DNA from: Linnemannia elongata
Lineage: Eukaryota > Mortierellomycota > Mortierellomycetes > Mortierellales > Mortierellaceae
Direction of reading: 5' to 3'
NCBI GenBank assembly: GCA_036320915.1
Contig: JAXBDG010000001.1
Span: 310,001-374,000, forward strand
DNA length: 64,000 nucleotides
Of this stretch, positions 1 through 11,915 are shown piece by piece. The first letter of the stretch is position 1; each line of letters starts with the position of its first letter. The notes under the pieces were generated by a model, which saw only the letters and a list, made by a program, of their open reading frames with translations, did not search any database and had not been told where the DNA came from. The translations under genes were made by a program, and so were the position numbers.

Positions 1-1681
1 GTGACTGAAGGAGAAAGTGAGGACATAAACTGAGTGGTGTTCTGCACCATTCAACAATCACGTTCGATCAATCTTTTAAACTTTACGATTGTCCTTTTTT
101 TATGTCTTGGTTGCTTTCTGTGTCTTTTTATCTCTCGGCTGTCGTCTTTTGTTACTTTCACACGAAATTCATGCCCTCCCATTGTTTTATGCTCATGTGG
201 TCAAAATCAGATCCAATGCATCCCTTTTTGTTTTGATCCGAGTGGCATTAAGGAAGGGGGGGTGGATGATGCTCAGCCCAATTTCACCCAGGCCTTTTGT
301 GCGCAAGGCACAATGGTACTCCTTAGGGAAAGCAATCCTCAATTCGCGCCTTCTCTGACGCTTTTCTTCCTTTTTCTCTTTGCCTTTTCGCCTTTCGCGA
401 GTGAGTCGCTATTTTTTGTCGGGTAGTTTGCACAAGCGCGACAACAACGCTCTTAAACAAACAAAGAAAGAAAAGTACGCCACCAACATACAGACATGGC
501 TACATCAGAAAAGTCCGCAAAAAGAAGAGCAGCGTGGACGAACCACTCATCGCCGACTGGTCTCTCATCGAATCGCCCCTTCAACCATAAACAGCTGCAA
601 AAACCTCATCAAGGACCATAGGCAACCATCCTCACCGCTGATCGTATTTGCTGCAGATGGCAACACTGCCCTATCCTCGTATCTTGTTTGATCCATGTTG
701 CTCCCTTTTTTTTTTTTTTTTTTTTTTTTTTGTTTGTTTCGGCGGATGTTAGTTTTTGTGGATCGCCCAAGCCTCTTCATATCCTAGATATCACATGGAT
801 GATATGGGCAATGCGCATGATAGATGTATGGTCCATGCCCACGTCCATGTCCACTTTTCTTTCCATTCATGAACAAAATGTATAACCAGCCTACTCTCGG
901 CAGTGCCCTTTCTATTTATGAGTTGTCCGTTGTTCTATATCCTTACTGGCAGCAGCAATACTACGATACCCCTTCCATCATCATCCTTGAAATCGTAGCT
1001 CATCATTGCCCTCCTTTCTATTGTACCATTAACAGGGTTTTAACCTCTAACACGAAATTAGAGAAGGACTAGACCAATTTCTGCATCCCTGCCTTGAACC
1101 AACCGATGGTCGTACAGAGTCCGAATGGTGGTACGCTTTCTTTATTTAAAGTGTGCATCAGTACGATTGGCACGATTGGCACAAATGTGTAAAAAATTGA
1201 GCAATTTCGTTTCCACTTTCTTATTCTGCTTGCTCTTCTACATTCTCTCTCTCTCTTTTTCTCTTTTTCTCATCACTTTCCCTTCTTCCTTTCATCCTCG
1301 ATTCTATTCCCTCCCGTCATCCTCATCATCTCTCTTCTCTTGCTCCATCTTCCTCCCTACCATCACAATCTCTTTCTCTCTTCTTCATTCTTTGATTCTA
1401 CAACTCCAAACCCAACCTTTTTTTTTTCAGGTACTGACTTGAAAGAGGCTTGTTTTTTTGGTTTGGGTCTCACTGACATTGCTGCCTTCTCCACACTCAC
1501 AAAGACTCAGCATACAGACAGCACCTATCCCATCGACCCACCCACCACACGTTACAACGGCAGCCCCTTGTCCATCCATCCCTTCTTCCTTTCCCTCTTT
1601 TCTTTTCCTGCACCCTCTTCGACCGAACATACTCCACCAACGACACCCCATTCATCCATCCTATCTGTCCATTTTCCCTTT

Positions 1682-1715
<34 letters not shown>

Positions 1716-1901
1716 CCACACCAACCCCTTCAAAAATAATCAATTTGACTCCTGCTGTCCACCTCCTTCTCTCTTACCTCTCTTCACTCTCCTTCACCAA
1801 CCACGCTGCCATCCTCTCCACTCATCCTAATCCTCATTCTTCAACTTTACCTCCAACAACAACAACAATAACAGAAACAATAGACTTGGTCATCTACAGA
1901 C
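1..1901. other. Upstream intergenic region, no gene recognised
   Basis: No recognisable coding sequence. It holds a poly-T run (about 706-731), long C/T-rich stretches (about 1200-1440 and 1560-1860) and a TCTCAC hexanucleotide array (about 1681-1712). The pyrimidine-rich part immediately before 1902 is typical of a fungal promoter and 5' leader for the syntaxin gene. A 42-codon open frame starting at ATG 496 was noticed, but it has no recognised relative and no obvious splice partner. Confidence 0.6.
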
Positions 1902-4143
1902 ATGAGTGGAAGAGATCGCTTGGCCGACTTCCAGGTACAGTCCGCCTTTCTTTATTACCGTTTTAACAGTCCTTGTGAATCAAACACCAAGGATATCACT
2001 CTAAACACCAACGCTTGTCCCTGAACCGCTTTACTCTTCTAGGCCCAGACCAACAACCAGAACCAGGGCTACGGGTAAGCACAGCAACTCTTTACTTCAT
2101 CAAACAGCGCATAAATGTTGACACCCACAGCCACTGTTGAACTGTCGGTTATTGTCTACGTATTGTTCCATTGTTGTTTTGTTGTCTGTGCCAAGTTGGT
2201 TCCAGGTGCTCCATTGAATCGGAGGGACACACTTGTCATGCCTTATTACAAAACATCCTAACCACTCGCCGTTCGTCTCACCCTCTCATTACGATGCCTC
2301 GCCTTCAATTGTTACAGCCAGCAGCAGCAGTATGGTGGCAACCAGTATGGCAATCAGCAGCAATATGGCAACCAGCAGCAATATGGAAACCAGCAACAGC
2401 AATACGGCAACCAATATGGTCAGCAGCAGCAGTACGGTACCCAGCAGAATCAATTCGCCCAGCAGAACCAGTACCAACAGCAGCAGCAGTACGGTCAGCA
2501 GCCTGCTTCCCCCTCCAGGATCGAAATGACCTCTGTCAACCACAACAACAACAGCGGTGCCGCGGGCGGTAACGACATGAATGCCTTCTTCAGCGAGGTA
2601 TGTTTCTTTGCTTGTTGTTGTTTTTATCCCCGGCACGCTTTTTTTATCACTACCTGACTTGGAATAAGAACAACAAAAGTGACGAGAAATAGAAGAGAGT
2701 TCAATATCGGGCTCAGTTTTGATATGGGAGCAAAAAAGACAAAAAGGCACTTGAAGAGGTGGACCAACGATATTTTTCGATTCTGGAAGCAAGAGGCTAG
2801 AGAGCGCTTTTGTAACAGGAGCTGGGATTATGAAGGAGGCAAGGGTGTCCCCTCTCCCTCCTGTGTGGAGGGGAGCGAGTCGGAAATATGCGTTTAAAAG
2901 GCGCTCTGTTTTAGTCGCCTTTGCCGCAAATAGGTCTTGAGCAGCAGGTGGAACATATTATTGCATTTGGTACACTTTTTGCAAACTGCAGCTTATTAAC
3001 CCCTGGGCGCATGCACTGCATTGTTTTATATTTGTTTCTAGGTGACCTCCATCCAAGAGGACATTACCAAGATTGAGCAGAACATCAACAAGATCGAGGA
3101 GCTGCACGATGTTTCGCTCAACAGCGTCGCCACCGAGGACCAGACCGCCAGGACCACCCGTCAATTGGAGGCCCTCACTGCTGACACCACTCAGTTGTCC
3201 AACAGAACCAAGAAGAGAATCAAGGGTAATTGCACCGACATTTTACCCACTGCTCTACCACAGGTTTTCTTTGCTGCTGTTTTTGCATATGGCCTCGATT
3301 GCTGACCCTTTTCTCGCATCTTTATGTTGAGTTAGATATTGAGTTGGCTAACCTTCGTTTGGCCAACTCGCCCGAAATTCAGATTCGCAGGACTCAGGCT
3401 GGATCGTTGAAGGAAAAGTTCTTGAAGACCCTCCGTCGCTACCAGTCGGCTGAGAGCGAGGCTAGAAAGAAGTACCAGGGACGCATGGAGAGACAATACA
3501 AGATTGGTAAGGCAGCGTGTCCATATGCTTGTTGGAGTTGTCGTGAAATTGCGTTGGCAAATGTGGGTATTAACAACGATGGTCTTTACATGTGATGGAT
3601 AATAGTCAGGCCAGAGGCTACCCCTCAGGAGATTTCTCAGGCCATGGAAAGCGACAACCAGCAGATTTTTGCTCAGTCTATTCTCAACACCACCCGTTAC
3701 GGCGATGCCAACAGAGCTCTTCGTGAAGTCCAGTCTCGCCACGACGACATCAAGAAGATTGAGAAAACCATTCTTGTACGTTTTTCTATCTGGCTTAAAC
3801 CCTGACTGTTGACTACTGCTGTGAATTGGTTGACTAATATCGTCGGCCTTATCTTTTGAGTTTATAGGAGTTGCACCAGTTGTTTATTGACATGGAGACT
3901 TTGGTGACGGAGCAGGCCGAGGTGATGAACACCATTGAGGAGAACACCCAGCAGACGGATATCCACTTGGAGACCGGAAACAAGGAGGTCGACACGGCCA
4001 TTTATAACGCCCGTGGTGCCAGAAAGAAGAAGTGGATCTGCTTGATCATCACCCTCATCCTCCTCATCATTATCGTCGTCGTCGTCTTGATGAAGAGCGG
4101 TATTTTGAATGGAAGTGGCAACAAGAACAACAGCAACAAGTAA
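1902..4143 (+). CDS. Plasma-membrane syntaxin (Sso1/Psy1-type Qa-SNARE)
   Basis: Target-membrane SNARE for exocytic vesicle fusion. Seven exons: 1902-1934, 2043-2074, 2318-2597, 3042-3225, 3336-3506, 3606-3775, 3868-4143; all junctions are GT-AG, the phase closes, and the product is 381 aa. Seen in order: a Gln/Asn/Gly/Tyr-rich N-terminus with YGNQQQ-like repeats (about residues 20-95); a helical Habc-type domain starting at VTSIQEDITKIEQNINKIEE; the RPEATPQEI linker typical of Sso-like syntaxins; the SNARE helix containing ELHQLFIDMETLVTEQAEVM with the zero-layer Gln in TEQ; a KKKW basic collar; and a C-terminal membrane anchor rich in Ile, Leu and Val. The start was chosen because it opens the first spliced exon (MSGRDRLADFQ). 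Gln-rich extensions this long are unusual for the family. Poly(A)-like AATAAA motifs lie near 4382. Confidence 0.95.
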
Positions 4144-4875
4144 TAAGAATAATATGCAGTTTTGCTTTGCATTGCTACATGTCCTTTTCATAGAAGTCAT
4201 CTCGCCGTGACGCGCATTTTTTCTTTGCTGCGTTTTCTATCACCCCAGGAGAAAGAGAAGCAGAAATGGAAGTAGATTCTGCCTACACCCTCACCCACCC
4301 ACCAAACCGACTATCGATTACGAAACCCCTCACACGTTTTTACCCATAATCTTCAAAAGAATAATATCATGCTCTTGACAAATAAAATAAAAAAAAAAAA
4401 ATAGGCGATTGTTATGATTGCCTGATACCTTCACCAATCCTTTGTCCAATGGAACATGACACGAAAAGTGGAGCGCGCTGAGCTGACAAAGAGGTCTCTC
4501 TTTTTCTCTCCTGCTTCGTATTTGTCATTTGCCCGAACCAAAGCACCAACCTTACTCGCTGAGACTTAGTAAGGAGTGCTAAGCCACCGATGATAAAAAG
4601 GTGAGATAAAAAAAAAAGAGTACAAAAGCAAAGCGCGATTTGCATTTCGCCATTTTTTTCACATAACTTCAACACACTCTAACACCTCTTCAATTCCAAC
4701 CATTCTCGCCTCAACAGCTCGAGCCGCTCTTTACACTTCTAGGAGCCAAACACCAACCACAACCTTCCGACAACTCTTCGTCCGCCCTCGTTCCACTACT
4801 ACCGCTCTTCTTTCAAGCCTCGCTATCACCAGCAACAACCACTACCGCTTCTCTCAACACCAGCAAAGAAACAAC

Positions 4876-6498
4876 ATGTCGACCGCTACCAAGGACCAGC
4901 CTGCGATCCTCAAGTGGGCCAACGAGACGGGCGAGTTCAAGCGCCAAGTCTCGTCCTTCCGTGACGTTATCTCTGATGAGCCTGGGTCCAAGTTTGTCCC
5001 CGAGGCGTAAGTTCTTTGCCTCTCTTTTGTCTTTGATCTTGTTCCTGCTCTTGTTCCTGGTCTTGTTCTTGTTTTTTTGTTTAGCAGGATGGAGGAGGAC
5101 GCTGTGAGAGTCTTTGTGGGTGTGGCGAAGATGGCACGAAGGAAGGAAAGAAGATAAAGAGGAGAGGGAGAACGTGTTGAACTCCAGGACACTGCGCTGG
5201 AAGGGAGACAAGACGGCGCGATTTCCCTCCTTCCCTCCTCCTCCATGCTTCCTTTCTTTATTTTTCTCACGCCACGTTCTTTTGTGAAGCGCGGCGGAAT
5301 ACATTGTCGCGATCATGCCAAAAACAAGAATGATGACTAACACTCTCGGCGCTTTCCCTTTCTTTAGTGGGCGTTACCACCTCTACATCTCGTACGCATG
5401 CCCCTGGGTAAGTTTCTTTTCTCTCTCCTCTTTCTTTGAGTTTCTGTCTTTTTTCGACCCTTCGAAAACTTAAAAAACCGAGCCATTTCTCAGCCCCATG
5501 CCTCACACATCAATTGATTTCTAACCAAACACCCCAATTTCGCGCCTCACGCGTCACGCCCCTCCCTTCCACCTTTCTCTCTCTCTCCTCCTCCCTTCTA
5601 TCTCTTCCCTCTTAGGCTCACCGCACGTTACTTGTCCGCGCGTTGAAGGGGCTGGAGGACATCATCTCGTTGGATGTTGTCCACTGGCACATGCAGGAGA
5701 AGGGCTGGCCTTTCAAGGACGGATATGAGGATTCGTTGTACGGCGCCAAGTTTATCCGCGAGATCTACTTCAAGGCTCAGCCTGACTATGCTGGTCGATT
5801 CACTGTTCCCGTTCTTTGGGATAAGAAGACTCAGACCATTGGTATGTCATTCATCTTGCGAATGGTGTTCGTTATCGTGTGTGTGAAACAAGAATATGGA
5901 TAATGGTCCACTAACCCATGCTCATTTTTATTGTGCACGCATGATGATAGTCAACAACGAGAGCAGTGAGATCATCAGAATGTTGAACACTGCATTCGAC
6001 AAACTGGTCCCCTCCAAGGCCGGTATCAACTACTACCCTGCCAACCTCCAGACTGAGATCGACGCCATCAACGAATGGATCTATGACACCGTCAACAACG
6101 GCGTCTACAAGTCCGGCTTCGCAACCACCCAAACCGCCTACGAGAACAACGTCTATCCTCTCTTCAAATCCCTCGATCGTATCGAGGACATCCTTTCCAA
6201 GGCCGACTACCTTGTTGGAAACACTTTGACCGAAGCCGATCTCCGTCTCTGGACGACCATTGTGAGATTCGACCCAGTTTACCATGGACATTTCAAGTGT
6301 AACATCAAGGGAATTGAGAAGGATTACCCCAACATCTTGAAGTGGACTAGGAGGATTTATCAAATGCCCAAGGTGGCGGAGACGGTGAACATGGAGCATA
6401 TCAAGAAACATTATTATCAGTCGCATTTGCAGATTAACCCGACTGGTGTTGTCCCCGCCGGAAATGGACCTAACCTGGCCGAGCCCGTCATCGTCTAA
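4876..6498 (+). CDS. Glutathionyl-hydroquinone reductase / omega-like GST (ECM4/Gto2 family)
   Basis: Soluble thioltransferase that reduces glutathionyl-quinone or other glutathione adducts. Exons 4876-5006, 5368-5407, 5616-5841 and 5951-6498 give 314 aa; phases close at every junction. The N-terminal thioredoxin-like half contains the signature GRYHLYISYACPWAHRTLL, whose Cys in CPW is the catalytic residue of the family and which is split by introns on both sides. It is followed by VHWHMQEKGWPFKD and the IVNNESSEIIRM glutathione-binding segment. The helical C-terminal half carries YDTVNNGVYKSGFATTQ and LTEADLRLWTTIVRFDPVY, both diagnostic of this subgroup. Exon 2 is only 40 nt. It lies tandem to and downstream of the syntaxin with a 732-bp gap; there is no sign of functional linkage. 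Length is usual for the family. Confidence 0.95.
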
Positions 6499-7597
6499 GT
6501 CCTGACTGAATGGATGGAGCGGACGACGAGGAAGGAGAATGGACATGAGCATGAGCAGGAGTAGCTTCACAGAACATTCTTCTTTTCTTCTTGTTCTTTG
6601 AACATTCTTTCTCTTGTACAGATTTCACAAAATAGCTGAAATAAAATAGCTGAACTAAATGAATAGCAACGATTCTGTTGAGAACCTTGACCCAACCTAG
6701 GCGGGTGGAGTGTGGAGTCAACGTGGTGGATGGCCATGGGTCAGATAAGGGAAAGATGATTAGAAGTCCCCGGAGTCTCCATTCCAGTCATCCAACACGT
6801 TGATGACGAGACATGATCAAAGTCCTTAGTACACGTACTTTGAGCGCATCTAATACTCTTTCTCGATGCTGGCTGAAGGAACAGAACAGAATAAAGCAAA
6901 TATAAAATTATATTTGCTTTTTGGGGAGAGATTAAATATCTTTTGGATTAGTGTGCGGATTCTTCATGGGAGGCCACTGCTAAGGGAAAAAAAGTCAACT
7001 CCTGGGCGTATGTGACCGGCATCCCACTCCTTCTGTCAGGTCACCCCCCCCTTTCTTCCGTGCAAAGTCAGAAGAAAAGTAAACTGGCAAAACACAGCAC
7101 GGCAACTATTGCAACCTGTCAGCACTTTGATGCCCGCAGAGGGGACCACTCTTTTATTTGCCTTTCAACACAACATAGATATCTTAGGGTCTGCTGGACA
7201 ATTCTAGCATAGTTATTGACTCTGATGTCAACCCAGCAAACCTCACAAAATGAATGCACTCAACCCCCCTTCTTTTCGTTTCTGGTTAATTCTTCTCACC
7301 GTCTTCAGTCGGCTTGTGTCCCACGCTAGTTTTGTTTCTTTTTAGGTTTACTTCAATTCCCTGGCAAGTTTCTAGGCCGTTGTTGTACTCTGATCCGCTA
7401 GCATAGCATTGCCAGATAGTGGATCCATTAGCGCAGCCGGACAATCAAACATACAAACTAAAGACCTGCGTCTTCGCTCTTTTTCCATTTCAACGATAGC
7501 GCCAAAACAACCTGAATAGCAGCTACTATCAATATCAACCACATCCTTCCATCCGCACACTCGCCACCACCAGTATTACCACCACCACTCTCAGAGC

Positions 7598-7732
7598 ATG
7601 GTATTTGCCATCTCATTAGTTATTGCGCTGGCAGCTCTCGTCGTCGCCACTCATATCGAATGCGCTTCGGTCGCCTCTGTCCGTCCATCCCGCACCACCG
7701 CCAACAAGCTTGCCAACTCTCCCGAATCTTGA
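7598..7732 (+). pseudogene. Possible remnant or small secreted peptide with signal-peptide-like start
   Basis: The 44-codon frame opens with MVFAISLVIALAALVVA, a strong signal-peptide-like hydrophobic stretch after a short n-region, followed by a polar Ser/Thr/Arg segment and a TGA. After the TGA the same frame stays open for over 100 nt with Ser/Thr/Pro-rich content, so this could be a secreted-protein gene broken by a nonsense change, a short intact peptide, or chance. No splice model was found that extends it convincingly. It lies in the repeat-bearing island. Confidence 0.2.
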
Positions 7733-7976
7733 TCCGTCAACAGCAGCAGTACTGACGCGTCGACCTTACACACCCACCCAAGAAAAGTTTCGGCCCTAGG
7801 GTTCGCACGGCTTCTTCCAGTGTCACCGTCGCAAGGTTGGCCATTATACCCACCTTCCCATCGAGCTCGCAGATGTAGAAGCAAAAAAAGCAGATCACCA
7901 ACGCTGATCGTGTTCAGGGCCGAAATACTTACCAGTTCCACCTTGCTATCACATTTGTCACAGTGCCGTTCGGATT

Positions 7977-7980
<4 letters not shown>

Positions 7981-8038
<58 letters not shown>
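7981..8038. repeat. 58-nt poly-T homopolymer (A58 on the minus strand)
   Basis: An uninterrupted run of 58 T, the longest homopolymer in the window. It lies about 400 bp beyond the 3' end of the minus-strand nuclease-like gene, so on that strand it reads as an A tract downstream of the stop codon. Confidence 0.98.
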
Positions 8039-8433
8039 CCTTCTTGGATCATACAGAATGGGCCACTTCGTCGCCATTCGGAAATGATTCCACACAGCAT
8101 CATGTTAACACTCTACTAGAGTACTGTGTGCTAGATCGTGCCTTCAGCACCCAGCATCCTTTTGTTACTTTTAGTTAACGAAGATTAGTAAGAGTACGGC
8201 CTCATCAAAGACCCAGGATTTGAAATACATCGTTCTTTCCTCCTTTGTCGTTATATCGACGTGACCCTTATCGCTGTTTTCACTCGCTCGTCTTGCCTCT
8301 AACCACCATACATTCCACATCTAAATCGCGTCTGTAATTGCTCGAAAATGCAAAGTTTACTGAACCAGCAAGATAAAAGGTAGAGAACATGAAAAATAAA
8401 GTCTAAGTGGCCTTGGACCATAACCTCACGTTC

Positions 8434-11369
8434 TTACTCCATATCTTCCTCCTCATAGTGATCCTCAGCAACGTCCTGGTCCTCGTCAGTCTCTCCTGTA
8501 TACTTTCGCTTGTTGTGCTTGTGTGGAGTAAAGGCCGCAAAGGGTTCTTTGTATCGGGAAGGAGGTGTCGACGGCAGAGGAGGTCGACGGATCAAGGACA
8601 GAGCTTCTTGTACATGCACAGCATATCGTAATGTGTGGTCCTAAATATAAACAATCATCAGTTAACGCGAAAGCCAGCAATTACATCCTCTCTGAGCATC
8701 AGCAGATTTGCAGGTCGTAGACTTACCGCAAACTTCAACAGAATCTGGATCGAGTCAGATTTTAGAAATTGCTTCAGCTGCACCATGTCGGAAGGGATCC
8801 AGGCCGTACCACGAGTAGATTTTCCTGCAGTGATGACGTTCCCGCTTCGTTTCAAAGTGTAGAAGCTCAGGCAAAACCCCCGTCCTTCTGCGATAATGGG
8901 GAAGTGCCGGCACGTATCCACTCCTTTGAATTCCAAGTCGTGCAAAACAGCAGTATTGATACGTACTGATTTGCGCTGCTGCTTTGCACAGATCTGGTCG
9001 GATGCCATGCTGGTTTTGAATTCGAAAATGCAGATCTCGTTGTTCCAAGTGTTATTCGCAAAGACACGGACGCTGACATCTACCTTTCGGCCTCTCACAT
9101 TCTTCGTCGTTACACCGTATTTAGCCTCCACATGCAAGCGAACATCTTTAGCAGCTTGGGATGCAAGCTCTCCACTAGGTCAATCAATTGGAATGGACAG
9201 TGTTAGCATAGGCAGCGTTAATATGCTTTCCAGATTCCATTATAGACAAAGCACACTATAACTTACGGTATGCCACGCACCACCTGTCCTCCAAGCAGCA
9301 CTGCCAATATGAACGACCACACTGACACGACCACCTGCTCAGTTGTGGGTGGGGCAAGTTGGTTTGTTGAGATCAGTGTACATATGTAGTCGACCACCTG
9401 CAGCACTTGCATTTTGCACCTCACGATCCTGGTCTTGGGTAAGGTGGCATTATACTCTAAAAGCAGGCTCCAGATCTTTGTTCGCAAAGATTCCATATCC
9501 AATGGAGCGAGAGGGTCTTCCTTATGCCCTGGGGAATACGCCTCCACCAACTCATCCATCAGTCCAGCAAGATCTTGGTCTTTTGCGTCCAGAGCCAGCA
9601 CCAAGGAGTCGGTTTTGATGGTTGACGTGGACGCGAACGACCGTGTGGAAGACGAAACTGTGTTCACAATCCCGCTCAAGGCCACCCTATTACCCAGCGA
9701 AGCGAGCAGTCCATGGTGAGACCTAGTTATATGGGTATGGGGTGAAACACAGTCACTCGCAGTTGCTTTGTAACTTACAAGACATCTTTATCCACATGGT
9801 ACGGCCGACTCTTATCCTTCTTCCGCTTGAGTTTGTCCTTGTCCTCCTGATCTTTCGCAAGCAATTTTTCATAGGCATAGTGGTAAAGCTCCTTGTGATC
9901 TTGACAGGTGAAGGTGGCAGGGACTGGTGGCAGCTCTGTATCATGACGCTTCACCTAATATCAGTGTTAACATTAAATTAGAATAATGTGAACCATATAA
10001 ATGTACCAGGTTTACTGTGGTTTGGAAATAATTCCTTACTTTTTTGTACAGGTACTCCAACAATGGAAGAAAAGGGGATCGCGCAGAGGCAATGGCCTCC
10101 TCAATCTCTTGTAAGTCCTCTAAAAGGTCGAGATTCAATTAAAACGATGTGAGATAAACGGCCTTCATCCAGCATAATCCACTGCTCCAAATTGATGTGC
10201 ATACCATTCTCATCGACGGGTACATAATGCACCTCAAGGCCTTCCGTGTCGGTATCATCGTTGGTATTCAGTCCTAACTGGGCTATCTCATCGTTCTCGG
10301 CACCACCAGCATCCATGAACGGCTCAGGGCTCTGAACGTTATCATCACTGGTCTTAACGCCTACAGCGGTTTGTTTGCCAATTACCCTTGATGACCAGGT
10401 CCGCGTTGACGGACTGGACGAGACATTCTCCTCTGCGACTGGTTCAATAAAGGTAAGCTAATGGTACAAGCAAAATACAGAAAACGTATTCAGAGAGGAT
10501 TAGCAATGACTCTAGAAGAGAAGACTTTTCGGTCGCTTTTGAGAATAGTGCACAACTTGCCTTGTCTTGGATGGGGCGAGCTGTCCGCGATGAGGTCGAC
10601 GTGGCAGTAGGAGATCCTAATTCTGAAGGAAGAAACAGTCGAAATGAGAAAATGATTTAAGCAGCCAAAATGGAGGATATGGGTAAGGGCAGCTATACCT
10701 CGTAGTCGCCCAGCAACATCTCGGGTGAGTGAGTTCGAAACGAGTTGTGTTTGTTGTATCGTATCTTTTCGTATGTGATCGATGTGACCATCCTAAGAAG
10801 CAACGAGACCCAAGTTAGTACTGAAACTGTTACAGTATCATATATCGTTTATGAGGGTAAGTCAACTTTTTGGTTTGCATTCGCCACCGCGCTTCCCGCG
10901 CCTTATCGCCTCGTCTCCACCATCACGTCTTCATCACTATGACCCTGCACGCTAATATAAATGCACCATCTATATCCTCTTTTCTGGACCCTTTCTCTTG
11001 TAGCCATCCTCTTATTCCTCGCCACTCCCTGTCCTACCCTTTTCCTTTTATTGTTATTACAAAAATAGCCGTTTCTTTAATCTTGTCAACAATGGATATA
11101 CTTACAAGTTGCGAAGCCCGTTCTTCATCCAACCGCTTAACGTCCCAATATAACTGTCGAGTACGCCTTGATTCATCCCAAGACACAACAAGACGCCTGT
11201 GCTGGGCTGGATCTTCTAGTAGGACATGCGGGAGGATGAATGTTTTCCATTGAAAGCCAGCTTCCACTTTTTCGTCCGAGGAGAAGTTGCAGAAATCGAA
11301 AAAATCGATTGGATCGTATTGGTCAAATGAACGCTGCTCTAAATAGCGCTCACGCGGAAGTCGACTCAT
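8434..11369 (-). CDS. PD-(D/E)XK nuclease-like protein (multicopy/effector-like family, candidate)
   Basis: Nine minus-strand exons: 11369-11106, 10792-10699, 10622-10561, 10457-10205, 10119-10040, 9954-9779, 9722-9267, 9174-8727, 8640-8434. All phases close to give an uninterrupted 679-aa protein, so this looks like an intact gene. Introns are GT-AG except 10560-10458, which is GC-AG (GCAAGT donor). The C-terminal third contains GRKVDVSV, then EICIFEFK 18 residues later, i.e. Asp494...Glu513-Phe-Lys515, the D-(E)xK catalytic pattern of the PD-(D/E)XK superfamily, with candidate helix-A glutamates at 464 or 478. The middle is charged and probably helical (KDQEDKDKLKRKKDK); the C-terminus is acidic. 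No signal peptide or ubiquitin-like header is evident. Nuclease domains of this kind occur in Crinkler-type eukaryotic effectors and in mobile-element-associated proteins; which applies here is inference. Repeats and a tRNA flank it. Confidence 0.75.
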
Positions 11370-11450
11370 TGTATGCACTATATGATTTTTTGCAGAGGAA
11401 AAAAAAACGTTAGTAATATATATTCTGAATCAAAACGCAACGCCTCGTCA

Positions 11451-11674
11451 GAACGTGTTGAAGTCTTGGATGACGCCCCCAAACCAGCAGCTCTACAACT
11501 TGTACACCCATCTAGCCAAAGGTCAAGCAAGGCTCCGATTGTACAAGTGGCAGTGGCGCGAGTACCATGACTGGAGAGGGGACTCAATCAGGGTGTCCTC
11601 AGATCCCCTGACCAACCCGACGGAAGAGCATTTTCATTGCTTGACCAGTTCGAATGAGTCGAATGCCCCGCGTC
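11451..11674. repeat. Direct repeat copy A (~220 bp)
   Basis: Begins at GAACGTGTTGAAGTCTTGG and ends at CCCCGCGTC. The second copy follows after a 20-bp spacer. The two copies share long identical blocks such as GACTGGAGAGGGGACTCAAT and CCTGACCAACCCGACGGAAG; differences are scattered substitutions and small indels. It reads open on the plus strand with a shared peptide (WRGDSIRVSSDPLTNPTEE). Confidence 0.9.
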
Positions 11675-11694
11675 TCAACACGAATCTGTTCTAG

Positions 11695-11915
11695 GAACAT
11701 TGAAGTCTTGGATGACGCCCCCAAACCAGTAGCTCTACCACCTGTACCTCCATGTAGCTAAAGGTTAGGCAAGGCTCTGAATGTGCAGGTGGCAGTGGCG
11801 CGAGTACCAAGACTGGAGAGGGGACTCAATCAGGGTGTCCTCAGATCCCCTGACCAACCCGACGGAAGAGCACTTTCATTCCTTGACTAGTTCGAATGAT
11901 TCAATGCCCCGCGTC
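11695..11915. repeat. Direct repeat copy B (~220 bp)
   Basis: Diverged partner of the repeat at 11451-11674, starting GAACATTGAAGTCTTGG and ending CCCCGCGTC. By eye the identity is near 90 percent, highest over the central GGCAGTGGCGCGAGTACC and its downstream block. The plus-strand open frame present in copy A is preserved here. Confidence 0.9.

Larger units (their letters stand above)
6499..8433. other. Intergenic region between the GST and the nuclease-like gene
   Basis: No convincing full-length gene. AATAAA-like motifs near 6640 fit the 3' end of the GST transcript. The stretch contains a short signal-peptide-like open frame (7598-7732) and a T58 homopolymer (7981-8038), annotated separately. 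The remainder shows no coding structure that I can support. Confidence 0.55.

Noticed and set aside
1340..1966. 208-codon plus-strand open frame overlapping the syntaxin start
   Set aside because: Made of pyrimidine-rich leader sequence (Ser/Pro/Thr/His/Leu); the syntaxin start codon lies in another frame inside it.
7651..8103. Minus-strand open frame containing a poly-Lys run
   Set aside because: Reads through the A58 tract; no protein-like sequence on either side.
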